From: Mugil cephalus
Lineage: Eukaryota > Chordata > Actinopteri > Mugiliformes > Mugilidae
DNA length: 64,000 bases
NCBI RefSeq assembly: GCF_022458985.1
Contig: NC_061786.1
Span: 20,772,974-20,836,973 of the forward strand
Direction of reading: 5' to 3'
A model generated the notes under the pieces. It ran no database searches, was not told the DNA's origin, and was given only the letters and a program-made list of their open reading frames with translations. Made by a program: the position numbers and the translations under genes. This document shows positions 23,927 to 35,386 of the stretch, one piece after another; within the stretch, counting starts at the first letter, position 1; each line of letters begins with the position of its first letter.

Positions 23927-24877
23927 TCAGGATCCCACTATGATCTCCATGATGTGGTCCAGTTCGTTCAGGTCCGACCTGCAGCTCGCGCTGGAGCTCA
24001 GCGTCGTGGGCCCGTGAGAGGACAGGCTCTCCAGCAGGTCGTAAGGCCCCATTTTGGGGGCGCTCTGCATCCCCGTCAGCACCGTGTCGAGGTCGTAGTA
24101 CGACGGGTCCACGTCCGAAAACAGCTCCTCGAGGGCCGGGTCAGGGGGCGGCGCCGGGTGCTTGATCTCAAAAGTCCCAAAAACCTGCTCCCCTGTCCTG
24201 GAGTCCGCGCTAAGGTGGTCCCGGTCCCCCCCGTCCTCCCCCTCCGACACGCACTCCTCGCTGTCCTCCTCCTCGTCCTCCTCGCACTCGCCGTCCTCCT
24301 CCTCCTCCTCCCAGCAGGGCCCCATGCCGAACGGCCCCGCCAGGTAGGACGCCGAGGGCAGCTGGGGGGAGACGGGCGACAGGGTGGACATGGTGACCTC
24401 TGTCTCCACGTCCCCCTCCATCACCACCTCCTCCGAGTGGTAGCCCTCCTCCAGGCCCACCACCGAGAAGGGCTTGGGGCTCTGCCCGGCCTGCGCCGCC
24501 GGGTCAGTCTGCCTGCACAGCACCTCGGTGGCCACCAGGCGGTCGGTGGGACACTGGGCGGCCGCCAGCGCCTGGGTCATGATCTGCCAGGTGCCGTCCT
24601 GGGTCATCTCCTCCTGGATCTGCCGCACCGTGTTGGCGATGAGCACCGAGCGGCACAGGTTGGGCTCCACCAGCATGTGGCACAGCTGCAGCTTGATCAG
24701 CGACATGTCGAGGAGCGACTGCCGCTGCAGGCTGTACGAGGACGACATGGTCCGGACCGCCGCAGAGGACGCCGCAGCCGCCGCAGCCGCCGCCGCGGGG
24801 CCCTGGTCGTCGCCGCCACCGGAGACTGGCTCCTCCCCGGAGTCTGAGAACTTGCGCTTGGTGCCCTTCGGGAACAT
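23927..24877 (-). CDS. cdca4: Cell division cycle-associated protein 4 (SERTA domain)
   Basis: A 316-aa protein in one coding exon. CDCA4 (TRIP-Br3, Hepp) is a nuclear co-regulator linked to E2F-dependent transcription and cell proliferation. It starts MFPKGTKRKF, with a KRK basic motif. An Ala run (~28-36) is followed by a SERTA motif (~46-95) containing SLLDMSLIKLQLCHMLVEPN and SVLIANTVRQIQEEMTQDG, nearly identical to vertebrate CDCA4. DRLVATEVLCR, ELFSDVDPSYYDLDTVLTGM and the terminal LNELDHIMEIIVGS complete the match. It is longer than the human protein (~241 aa) because of acidic and low-complexity middle segments. The start was chosen at the family Met; the acceptor CAACAG (24,887-24,892) is just upstream, so the longer frame is intronic. 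Its neighbour at 15.4 kb is a second SERTA gene in the same orientation. Confidence 0.96.
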   Translation of the reverse strand: MFPKGTKRKFSDSGEEPVSGGGDDQGPAAAAAAAAASSAAVRTMSSSYSLQRQSLLDMSLIKLQLCHMLVEPNLCRSVLIANTVRQIQEEMTQDGTWQIMTQALAAAQCPTDRLVATEVLCRQTDPAAQAGQSPKPFSVVGLEEGYHSEEVVMEGDVETEVTMSTLSPVSPQLPSASYLAGPFGMGPCWEEEEEDGECEEDEEEDSEECVSEGEDGGDRDHLSADSRTGEQVFGTFEIKHPAPPPDPALEELFSDVDPSYYDLDTVLTGMQSAPKMGPYDLLESLSSHGPTTLSSSASCRSDLNELDHIMEIIVGS

Positions 24878-25661
24878 GTTGTCTCTCTGTTGTGGGGGCG
24901 GCGGAGGAGACAAAAAAAAAAAAGAATGAGACACGATGGCGGCGAAAAAAAAACAAAAAAACATCAGCAAATGTATCACACAGACAAAAAAAACTGAATC
25001 TCACTAGCTAATATAGTAAAAAAAGAATAATTAATGATGTAAACGTGTGCTGTGATGAGGCTATGTGGTGTGGTATTTGTGTGGATGTGAGGGAGCTAAG
25101 GCTACTGAGCAGCAGCTGTGTGCAACTTTATAAACTACTGCTTTAAACTCTTAGCTACAGTAAATGGTGAATTGTAGTTGTTTTTTTCTTAAAGTTTGCT
25201 ATACCTTTCCTGTTGAGAGGCACAGGCAATAGCAATGCAGCTTGGTCCCGGCTGCAACGCTTCAAGTACTTTTGTACGAGCGACAAGCAGCTTTTGTTCA
25301 GCACCATTTCTGCCCATTTTAGGCCAGTCTGAGGCAAGACTCCTGCTGGGCGGAACAACCACACTTTTAACAGACCACTGAGCCACCGAAAATAGCATGG
25401 TTACCAACTAAATGCGGACGCTGCATCAAAGTAAGCACAGACTAACAGAAGACCTTTATCAGAAAACAAAAAAATAAATAAAAAAAATAAACACTCAGGT
25501 TACATGATCGGTGAACTCCCGCCCCCCAATTCCCCAAATCCCCCAAACCCCAAGCGCCACCTGTGATCAAGAAAATCAGATCCTAATCAATGAGGTGCTT
25601 CCAAAGGGGGTAAAAGTGATAAGAAGGAAGAAAGATAATAGCATTTATGATTCACAGTACA

Positions 25662-25692
<31 letters not shown>

Positions 25693-25752
25693 TGTATGTA
25701 TACACACACCACCAAGAGCCGCTAATATTTACAAGGGAGATCAGGTTTCCAG

Positions 25753-25757
<5 letters not shown>

Positions 25758-25806
<49 letters not shown>
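25758..25806 (+). repeat. AC microsatellite
   Basis: A pure AC dinucleotide run of about 24 units. Confidence 0.95.
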
Positions 25807-25808
<2 letters not shown>

Positions 25809-26544
25809 CGCTTCAGAAACTAGTAGAACAAGATTTTCACTTTCTCTTCACTGAGGAGGGGGAAGAAAAGTCAACTTCCTTATTAGACACCAGCGCTGCA
25901 ACACACATACATGTCTTACAGGAGCAAAACAACACTCCCACCAGCATCATTATTATTATTATTATTATTATTATAAAAAGGCCTTTTACTTCACCCAAAA
26001 ATAAATAAAAGAATAAATAAAATGAATTAATAAAATAAGCGGGATAGGAGAGCGAGCGCTGAGCTGCAGCCGGTGGCGTTTTTTTTTTTTTTTTAATTTT
26101 CCGTCGGGACAGAAAATAACAGCGTTTCCTCCTCTGTGTTAGACCTGTGGGGCAGGGCATCTGGGTCAATGAGTCCACTCGCTTTATTAAAAAAAAAAAG
26201 TTTCTATGTGTCACAATGGAAACACGTTGGTTTAGCAGGACAGAAATCAAACAGCAGTGAGGTTTTTTTTTTTTTTTTTTTTACAGAAAACCGCCTTCTC
26301 TTCTGCAGAAAATGAAACTAAAATGAATGTTTTGGCCGTTTTTGACGTCGTTTTGACTCATGATGTGCAACATTAAATCAACATACAATCAAATACAGGC
26401 TCTAAAACCTTCTGTTTCACCCTTTGACTTAATGAGAAATAAACAGGTGAGCAAACCTAGTGATACTTTTAATAGGAAAAGAAGGAGCTCTAATGCACAC
26501 TGATTGACTTCAAGGTCTCACATTTCCTGACAGAATAAGGAAGG

Positions 26545-26610
26545 AGGAGTGGTGGTGGGTGGGTGGGTGGGGGGAGGGGATTGGGAGGGAGGGAGGGAGG
26601 GAGGGGGGGT
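26545..26610 (+). repeat. G-rich GGGT/GGGA tract
   Basis: Consecutive GGGT then GGGA tetranucleotides ending in a G7 run. It has G-quadruplex potential on the + strand. On the cdca4 sense strand it is C-rich and intronic. Confidence 0.85.
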
Positions 26611-26955
26611 AGTAGTCATTTATGACGGTGCCCGGAGATCTAAAAATACAAAGGGTGAGAAAACAATTATGGAAATATGTTCTCATCTTCTGGTGTAGTG
26701 CATTTGTGCTGCCACCTGTTAAACAAGAGACAGCAGCACCTACATCCTTAAAGGAAAAAAAATATATATTTAAAAAGAAAAACAAAGAAAGAAAGAAAGA
26801 AATAAATACAACCAGGAAAAACCTACAGAGCAAACTGCAACATACAAGAGAGAACATGTTTATTAAGAAATAAATGTTTTTGGACACCCTATAGTTCAGC
26901 ATTTTGGGGGTAAAATCTCAATTATTACTCAAATTTATTTATTTTTTTATTGTAT

Positions 26956-27278
26956 ACGCTCACTTGCCAGTTCATTAGGTACAGAGCTGCACTTAAAGTC
27001 TCCAGGAAATAACTTGAGAGAGGCCGTTTGTGGTTCATAGTACTACTGAATTGTAATACCCCGACACGTGTTTCTATTATTTTGGCACACCCATGTTAAG
27101 TCAGTGGGCTGGGCTAAATAACAGAAACTCAACCGCACCACGCAAGACACTTTCCAACAAAAAAAAAAAAAGTCATCTCCAGTTAAATTACGACCTTTCT
27201 GACATAAAAGAGGATTTAGTGCAGGATTTATTTCTTAGAATTCACTCGTGTACCTAATGTTATGGCAAGCCAGTGTAT
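26956..27278. mobile_element. Short inverted-repeat element, ACTTGCCA family
   Basis: The left end reads CTCACTTGCCAGTTCATTAGG; the right end reads TGTACCTAATGTTATGGCA, then AGCCAGTG. These are imperfect inverted repeats of about 25 bp. Related copies lie at 59,507-59,812 (both ends) and about 58,915-59,122 (one end). The internal phrase AAATAACAG is shared. No coding capacity; a non-autonomous DNA element. Confidence 0.65.
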
Positions 27279-27439
27279 TTGCCGCAATGTAAATAAAAAG
27301 GCGTATTCTGTAGCAGACAAATTAGGTTATTTCCTTCTCTCTTTTTTTTTTTTTATACTAGTTATCACATTTTCTTAATTATTTTGTGAATTGACAGCCG
27401 TGACCTATTAATATTCACAAACTGATCCCATCTGCCACA

Positions 27440-30185
27440 AGGTTTTTTTGACGGCGGCTGTTGGAATCATGTCCAATAAAAAAGCCGTAATTTCATTCAC
27501 ACAAGTACATTGGTGTTATTTCTGGACTGGATTTAATTTGAGAATGCTGACATACGTGGTGTTCAAAAACAGGAAGTGAATAATACGTGAGCTGGAGCAA
27601 CGGATTTGACCGTCGTACGTGGATTTTGTGCATGTGTGGTGTAAACAGTAGTAGACAGCTCTTCCCGTCTTGAATTTAAGATTCTTGTCCGATACGGATG
27701 ATTAACCGTCGTGGCGGCAAAGTCCAATGAAACCCGTAATTTAATTCTCACATGCACATTAATTTGGGGCCTTTAATGAGATTTAATCCAAAAACACTGA
27801 TGTATGTTGTGTTCAGGAACTCTACTTAGAGATAATAAATTGTACGCACAAGTTTAAAGCGTAGTTTAAACACAATATTTGACAAGTTAAAGCTCTAACA
27901 CGACTGGATAATGTCCAATTAAAAGCTTGATTTCATTCACACATGCACACTAGTGACATTCTATACCTATAACTAATATTTTGGACATTTAGTGAGATTT
28001 AATCCAAAAACACTGGCACATACGATGTTCAAAAACTCAAAGAAAATATCAGGAAGTTAACAGTCCTTGGTCTGGAGGTTAAAGATTAAACATCTTAATG
28101 TATAAAAGTGTGGTGCAAACACAGTATTAGACAGGTTAAGTTGGAAAATGTCTTGATTTTCAGGTTTGCGTCGGCTGCAGATGCCAAATTGCAGTGACTA
28201 ATCTGGATAATGTCCAATTAAAGCCTTAATTTCATTCACACATGCACATTAGAGACAGTTTGTGTTATTTTTGGGCTCTTAACAAGATTTAATCCAAAAC
28301 CACCGACATATATGATGTTCAAATACTCAAGAAAATATCAGGAAGTTAAGAGTACTTGAGTTGGCGGCTAGATAACTAATTATATGTACCACAAACAGAG
28401 TGCAAACTCAGTATTAGACAAGTTAGAGGCCTAATACGCAGCTGGTTGCGCTAAACCTACTACTGATTTTACAATGATTTACAGATTTTTGTCTGCTACA
28501 GATGCTAAATTATAGTATTTGCAATTTGAATAAAGTCCAACTAAATCCCTAATTTCATTCACACACATACACTAGCATTAATTTGTGCATTTAATGAGAT
28601 TTAATCCAAAAACACTGACATATATGATGTTCAAAAACCAGGAAATGAAAAGTCTGTGGGCTGGAGGTTAGAGATTAAACATCTAAATGTATGAAAGTGT
28701 GGTGTAAACACAGTATTAGACAGTTTAAGGTGGAAAATGTCTTGATTCACAGATGTTTGTCTGCTGCAGATGATAAATTGTAGTATTCGCAATCTGGATA
28801 ATGTCCAATTAAAGCCTTAATTTCATTCAATTTGTGTTATTTTGGGGGGCGCTTAATGAGATTTAATCCGAAAACAATGACATATATGTTGAAAAAACAG
28901 GAAATTAATAGTCCTTGGGCTGGAAGTTATGTATTATATTACTTGTGCTAAAACTACTACTGATTTCACAATGATTTTCAGATTTTTGTCTGCTACAGAT
29001 GGTAAATTGTAGTATTTGCAATCTGGATAATGTCCAACTAAATCCCTAATTTTATTCGCACGTATACACTAGTGTTAATTTGGGTTATTTTCGGCATTTA
29101 GTGAGATTTAATACTGACATATATGATGTTCAAAAACCAGGAAATGAACAGTCCATGGGCATGAGGGTAGAGATTAAACATCTAAATGTATAAAAACATG
29201 GAGTAAAAAGACAGTATTAGACCGGTTAAGGCGGAAAATGTCTTAATTTTCAGATTTGCGTCTGCTACAGATGCTAAATTATAGTATTTGCAATCTGCAT
29301 GATGTCCTATTAAAGCCTCAGTTTCATTCACACACGCACACAAGTGTTCATTTGCGTTATTTTTGGACTTTTAACAAGATTTTATCAAAAAAACACTGAC
29401 GTATATGATGTTCAAATACTACAGGAAATATCAGGAAGTTAATAGCACTCGAGTTGGAGGCTAGATAACTAATTTTATGCACATAAGCTTAGTTTAAACA
29501 TAATATTAGACAAGTTAGAGGTCTAATACTCAGCTAGTTGTGTTGTGCTAAAACTCCTACTAATTTAACCATGATGTACAGGTTTTTTGTCTGCTACTGA
29601 TGCTAAATTGTAGTGACTAATCTGGCTAATGTCCAATTAAAGCCTTAATTTCATTCAATTTGTGTTATTTTGGGGGGCGCTTAACGGGATTTAATCTGAA
29701 AACATTGACACATATGATGTTCAAAAACCAGGAAATGAATAGTCCCTGTGTTGGAGGTTAGATATTAAACATATAAATATATAAAACTGTAGTTAAAAGC
29801 ACAGTATTAGACAGGTTAAGGTGGATATAAATACTCAGCTAGTCGTCTTGTGCTAAAAACTCCTACTGATTTCACAATGATTTACAGGTTTTTGTCTGCT
29901 ACAGATGCTAAATTGTAGTGACTTATCTTTATAATGTCCAATTAAAGTCTGGATTTCATTCACACATGCACACCAGAGTTAATTTGTGTTAATTTCGGGG
30001 GGCTCGTAGCGAGATTTAATCCAAAAACACTGACACATATATGACACATACATAAAAAACCAGGAAATGAATAGTCCGTGGGCAGTAGGGTTAGAGATTA
30101 AAACATCTAAATGTATGAAAAAGGTGTGGTGTAAACACAGGGTTATATACAGGTTAAGGTGGATATAAATACTGGTTGTCTTGTT
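27440..30185. repeat. Degenerate tandem array, units about 210-330 bp
   Basis: About ten copies of a unit are spaced along the block, at roughly 27,465, 27,720, 27,910, 28,207, 28,535, 28,800, 29,025, 29,300, 29,630 and 29,935. Each has GATAATGTCCAATTAAAGCC or close to it, TTTCATTCACACATGCACA, then GAGATTTAATCCAAAAACAC. Many continue with ATATGATGTTCAAAAACCAG and a GTATTAGACAGGTTAA segment. Unit length varies through internal deletions. No frame is maintained. It lies inside the inferred cdca4 first intron. Confidence 0.85.
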
Positions 30186-30219
30186 GCTAAATGCTAAGAA
30201 GCAAGAAGCCAAACAAAAA

Positions 30220-31200
30220 AAAAAAAATGCAGCCTCGCTTTACGTCAATGGCTGCCACCGTGGGCCCATCCCCCACTGCACACTGAGCCGGACCCAGCTC
30301 TACTTCCACAGCCCGCCGAGCTAAATGAATAAATAAACTCACAAACAGCGGCGGGTTAAAAACAAATCCCTCCGGTTCCCCCACTCTCTCTCTCTCCCGG
30401 CCACAACCCGGTTGCCGTTAAGACCGTTTGTGAGCCGTGGGAGAGGCCGTGGGAGTGGGCTGTGAGCCGCTGGCCGTGAATGCCGCATGCTTTGTCTTTT
30501 CAGCCTCGGAGCCACCGAGCGACAATGAGGCCATTTTGCTCTAGCAGCGGCAGCTATCCGGCTATTTAACTAGCATGAGAAGATAGAAATATGAGGAATG
30601 AAAAGGTGGTGAAGAGGGGGGAAAATAACCATCGGCTCCACCGTTAACCTCCTTTTTTTTTTTTTTTTTTTTATTTAATGATCAAATAAACCTTAGTGAG
30701 AGTTAATCAGCTATAAACGTCCACCCACCCCGTCCTCTCCTCTAAACCAAAAACAAGAGTTTTCACCACGGCTGCTCTCTTTTAAGTTCCCCCCCTCCAC
30801 AACAACAAACCATCACCCGGGAGTCTGCTTTTCTTTTCTTTTTTTTTTCTTTTCTTTCTTTTTTTGTTTTAAATAAAAGCGGCTACCGCCGCACTCACCT
30901 CGTGTTTGTGTTATTTTACTCCCGTCTCGGTCATAGGATCGACGGCAGGGAAAGCGGAGATCAGGTTCAGATGAGATCACTCATGCCACGGCTTCAAAAA
31001 CTGAGCGGAGCGGAGCGGAGCGGAGCGGAGCTACCTCTGTCTGTCCTGCTGCAGAGAGGAGAGGAGAGGAGGAGAGGAGGGAGGAAGGAAGGAAGGAAGG
31101 AAGGAAGGAGGGGGGAGGGGAGCCGACAAAGGCCAGCCATATGCCTGGGATTCCTCTCCGCAGATTTCCCCCTGCTTTTTCTCCGGATAATGCTCTGACA
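30220..31200 (-). promoter_or_regulatory. CpG-rich region: probable cdca4 promoter and 5' UTR exon
   Basis: A GC- and CpG-rich island with low-complexity patches (GGAGC repeat 31,003-31,031; GGAA repeat 31,081-31,109). On the minus strand a consensus donor AG|GTGAGT ends a putative exon at 30,899. It is compatible with the acceptor at 24,887-24,892 just upstream of the cdca4 start, giving a ~6-kb UTR intron. The assignment to cdca4 rather than a separate non-coding RNA is inferred from orientation and the absence of another gene. Confidence 0.5.
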
Positions 31201-32290
31201 AACAAGAGAAAGGAACAGCAGAAATAGGGACGTTGTTTGCTAATTTACCGCATGTCCGCAATTAATCTGCGCGCTTTGTGAAATAAGGGCACTTTTAGTG
31301 GTGGAGCAATTAAAAAAAAAGTGGAAAGTAACTACATGTTAAGTTATTTTATATAATAATGTTATGACAAACGAGATAAAGTCAGATTAATGAGAATATA
31401 TGTGGGTTTTGTTTGCTGATTTACAACGTGTCCACAATTATGTTTGTACCCATTATACAAACAAACATGGATCAATGGATCAGTTCAACAAAAGTGGAAA
31501 GTAATCAAAAATAAGTTACCTATATAATAATAAATACAAAATATAATATAATAATGCCCTGACAAACAAGACAAAGTCAGATAAATGAGAAAATATGTTT
31601 TGTTTGCTAATTTACACCATATTTAAAATTAAGTTTATACGCTTTATACAAACTAACGTGGATCAATTCAACAACAGAGGAAAGTAACTCAATATAAGTT
31701 AACTATATAATAATATATAATACATAATACTATCTGACAAACAAGATAAAGTCAGATAAATGAGAAAATATGTGGGTTTTTTTTTGCTTATTTACACCAT
31801 ATCCACAATTAAACTGCCGTTTCCACAATTACGTTTATATCACTTTATACAAACAAACAAATATGGATCAATTCAACAAAAAAGGAAAGTAACTAAACAT
31901 AAGTGACCTATATAATAATACATATAATATATAATATTATATGTATAATAATGCTCTGACAAACAAGACAAGTCAGATAAATAACAATATATGTGGGTTT
32001 TGTTTGCTAATTTACACCATGTCCACAATTAGCTTTATACTGCTTTATACAAACACACAGGCAAACAGATTAGTGGGGGATCAATTCAATTAAAAGTGGA
32101 GAGAAACTAAATGTCAGATATTCATATAGTAATGATCTGACAAACGAGGCAAAGCCAGATAAATAAGAATATCTGTGGGTTTTTGTTTGCTAATGTACAC
32201 CACATCCACAATTAAGCTGCCGTTTTATATAAACAAGCACTAAACAAAAATGGAAAGTGACTAAATTTAAGTTTTCTACTTTGTATATTC
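31185..32290. repeat. Tandem array, period about 180-220 bp
   Basis: CTGACAAACAAGA, followed by AAAGTCAGATAAATGAGAA, TGTGGGTTTTGTTTGCTAAT, TTACACCATGTCCACAATTA and GGATCAATTCAACAAAAG, recurs about six times. Unit starts are near 31,190, 31,365, 31,557, 31,735, 31,952 and 32,137. The first unit overlaps the edge of the CpG island and is the most GC-rich. No coding frame. Confidence 0.8.
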
Positions 32291-32299
32291 TTATGAACG

Positions 32300-33835
32300 A
32301 ACTGTTGTTTTTTCCCATTCATGTAGCCTTCTATAAACTCGCACTGAAACTGACGTGTGCTTCAGTAGATACAATCTATTTAAAGGCCCAAGAACACAAA
32401 TGTGCATGATGTCACAACTGGACTGAGGTTACGCTGCTACTACATGCTGCTACTATATATTTTTATACAGTATGAGATATTAAAACACCTGCATATCTTA
32501 AATATATATATCAAAGAATGGACATGGGTCTTCTCTAGGGCTGTCCTGCGGTGTCTGGTAACACAATGTTGTTAGTGCTGTACTTTAAAAACAAACACCA
32601 CTAACCCCCATACCGTCATTCATGCATACATGACACATATGCATACTCCCACCCCTAAGATAAAATAGATTATGACTGAGCACTGAGGGCGTATGAACAA
32701 TACTAGAAGGAATGAAAAACAATAAGAACAACATAACATAACATGGTCAATGTTATTAACTTCTCCTGTCAGCGGTCGTAATGTTGTGGCTGATTGGAGT
32801 ATATAGAGATATATGCTTATTAAACCTTTACCTTGTACATAACATTCCTGTCCATACTATCTGTCTACCTTATTATTATTGTTTTTCCAATCATATCTAT
32901 CACAATTCAGTAAATTCCATGTGTGTGTGTGTGTGCATACATGGACATGTATAAATACACATGATTCACTGTTGATACAATTTTTGAAGTAAAATATATA
33001 GAGAAGGAGAAGTTTATAATTATTATAAAACTGCACTAAAAGTATGAAAAGTGTTCTTAAACCACAACAAGATGTTATTTATTTTACATGCGTTTACATA
33101 TTTATTTGTAGACGCATGTGACGGAGTTTAAAGTCATTTACACATCTGGATGATATGTCAGTTCTCAATGAGCTTCATCCACACAAAGTCAAAGCAGAGG
33201 TTGTGTGATGCGAATGTGGTCAGATGTAGACCGCATTCGGGGCAGCAGAGTTCACATTGTGTTCACATCTCAACCACAGTCTGCCAGGTGTGTGTGCGGT
33301 TCACGCAGTGTGTTCACCTTCTCAGGACCGCTATTACAAAACAGACTTCATCGTAACAGCTCTGCTGCTCCGTCTTTAAATGGTCCCGTTTAGAACTGAT
33401 TTGACAAACTATAAACTGAGTGGAAGCACAAAGTGCAAACAGTGTAAACTATTTTTAAATGGCAACTCTATAGTGTATTAGTTTGTAATAAAACATGTGC
33501 GCACTTCTTATTTCTTACTTTTTCGGCCTGTTCAGACCTGGTGTTAACATGCGTGCTGAGGGATCTGCTACAGTCAAGTATCCAGGTTTAAAAACAGTAA
33601 GTCTCAACATGCGTCTCAAGCCACCACTTGAGGTCCAATCTCCGTTTCTCGCTCTTTATGCAAATAAACAGAAACACTATTTGGGTTACAGGTGTGTATT
33701 TCAAAACATCATTGTAATGTGCATGCACTGTTAGTGTATAACTTGAATAACAATAGTCTAATATTTGGCAAACAGCTACATGGATCACTAAAGTTACTGT
33801 TATTTCTGTATAATGAACAGTTCTGTTAGAATGCT
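32300..33835. other. Intergenic, no gene recognised
   Basis: AT-rich sequence. A Tc1-type terminal piece, TGTCAGCGGTCGTAATGTTG followed by TGGCTGAT, lies at about 32,765-32,798, and a TG repeat at 32,920-32,934. Confidence 0.45.
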
Positions 33836-33839
33836 TTCA

Positions 33840-34915
33840 AAAATGCAAGTGTTAATAGTTTATTTTTATCCACATTTTGCCTTCAAGACAGCATCAGTTC
33901 TTCTACTTACACACAGTTTTTGAAGGAACTCAGCTGGTAGGTTGTTCTAAACACCTTGGAGAACTGAGCACAGATCTTCTCTGGATGTAGGATTCCTCAA
34001 ATCCTTCTATCTCTTCGTATAATCAGAGACACACTCCATGATGTTGAGATCTGCGGGGGCCCTGCCATCACTTCCAGGACTTCTTGTTATTCTTTACGCT
34101 GAAGATAGTCTTTAATGACCTTGGCTGTATGTCTGGGCTCTTTGTCCTGCTCCAGAATAAATTTGGGCCCAATCGTCCTCCTCCCTGATGGTATTACATG
34201 ATGGGTAAGTATCTGCCGGTATTTCTCAGCATCAACCATCAACCATTAATCCTGACCAAGTCCCCAACTCTATTTGCAGAATCATGCAAGAAGCCTCCAC
34301 CATGCTTCACTGTTGCCTGCAGACTTAAACTTTAGTGGTCCACAGGGGAAATTACTTGGTGAAGTTAGCTTAATTGTTACAAACAAAAAGATGAGCTGTT
34401 ATACAGCTGGATAGAGTGAAGAATGAAATAAGTTCTGTAGAGTTCACTATGGGAGTGGAGCTGAATCATTCTGCTGGAGAATGAGCTCCTCTGTCCCTCT
34501 AGTGTTTGGTGTAGTGGATGGGATGGATTGTCCATAATGGAGAGCAGTTTATCCAGTGTCCTCCTGTCTCTCACTGAGACAAACATCTCCAGCTCCCTAC
34601 CAATCACATGTCCAGCCTTTCGGGTCAATGTGTTTATCCTACTGATGTCTTTTTTGCTGGTACTATTCCCCCAACAAACCACAACAAACCGCAATGGCAC
34701 TCTCAACAACAGACTCCAGACTTTCGGCGAACAAACTGCCTTCTGCTCTGGTCAAATATTTCACATTTTTTAATGTTCCTATGTTTTCGTGCATTGCGTT
34801 TCGAGTCTCTTGACCTTGTTTCCATGTCAGAGGGATAGATTTTTGGCTGTAACTCTTCCATGAAGACCACTTCTGGCCAGACTTCTCCAGACGGTAGATG
34901 GGTGTACCTGGGGGC
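33840..34915 (-). mobile_element. Tc1-like DNA transposon relic, split by an insertion
   Basis: Two blocks, 33,875-34,330 and 34,715-34,910, carry the reverse-complement transposase text typical of fish Tc1 elements. Recognisable phrases are GAAGATAGTCTTTAATGAC, ACCATGCTTCACTGTTGCC, TTCGGCGAACAAACTGCC and CTTCTGGCCAGACTTCTCC. The blocks are adjacent in an intact element, so the ~380 bp between them (the LINE piece below) is a later insertion. The frame is broken by substitutions and gaps; no intact transposase. Confidence 0.8.
34340..34714 (-). mobile_element. LINE (non-LTR retrotransposon) 3' fragment
   Basis: The minus-strand frame reads through segments such as ISRINTLTRKAGHVIG, RRTLDKLLSIMDNPSHPL and QRSSFSSRMIQLHSHSELYR. 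This is the C-terminal region seen after the reverse transcriptase domain in many fish LINE ORFs. The fragment is 5'-truncated and lacks RT catalytic motifs. It is inserted within the Tc1 relic. Confidence 0.7.
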
Positions 34916-35035
34916 TGAGACAACAACTTGATACTCAAAATTGCGAAGATGATGGAGATGACCTTAGACTTCAGGAGACTGAAGCCCAACACTCATCTCC
35001 CCATCAACGTCAACATCATCCAGCATGGTATGCGC
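34915..35035 (+). mobile_element. Second LINE fragment
   Basis: The + strand frame contains AKMMEMTLDFRRLKPN, close to the conserved KTKEMxxDFR motif downstream of LINE reverse transcriptase catalytic motifs. It is very short, and its boundaries are uncertain. Confidence 0.45.
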
Positions 35036-35264
35036 AGACAATCAGACTAAAGTACAGGTTTCTACCACAGACCGATCTCCTTCATGAATACATGGCAACA
35101 AACCTTGTTTTTGGACCCTAATGGGTTTGCTCCATTTACATTTCACTGTACTTGTACATTGACAATTAATATATATCTATCTTCTCTATAAGGGTCCAAC
35201 AAACAAAATGCCTCCAAGACTCTTAACTTGTTAAGTTAAAACATTGGAACCAAATTGTGCATCC

Positions 35265-35345
35265 GACAGATACTTGATCAGTTTGGGATCTAATGAATTT
35301 GGAGGCCAGGTCAACACCTTGATCTGTTTCTTCATGTTTTCGTTT
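35265..35345. mobile_element. Tc1-like relic, small
   Basis: GTTTGGGATCTAATGAATTT, then GGAGGCCAGGTCAACACC, match a segment common in Tc1-derived teleost repeats. The piece directly abuts the gene-fragment copy that follows. Confidence 0.5.
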
Positions 35346-35386
35346 TAATTGTTCCTGTGTGTTGTTGTTGTGTGTGTCAGGCTGGC

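Larger units (their letters stand above)
25020..26950. other. Probable cdca4 5' UTR intron, simple repeats only
   Basis: If the first exon lies near 30.9 kb, this is intron. It contains TA/TATG repeats (25,664-25,700), AC repeats (25,758-25,806), an ATT run (25,948-25,974) and a G-rich GGGT/GGGA tract (26,545-26,610). No coding exon is recognised. Confidence 0.5.

Noticed and set aside
23906-24847. 313-aa + strand open frame over cdca4
   Set aside because: Antisense shadow of the cdca4 exon; low-complexity Val/Leu/His/Arg sequence.
25511-26008. 165-aa frame through the AC microsatellite
   Set aside because: His/Thr repeats come from (AC)n; no conserved sequence.
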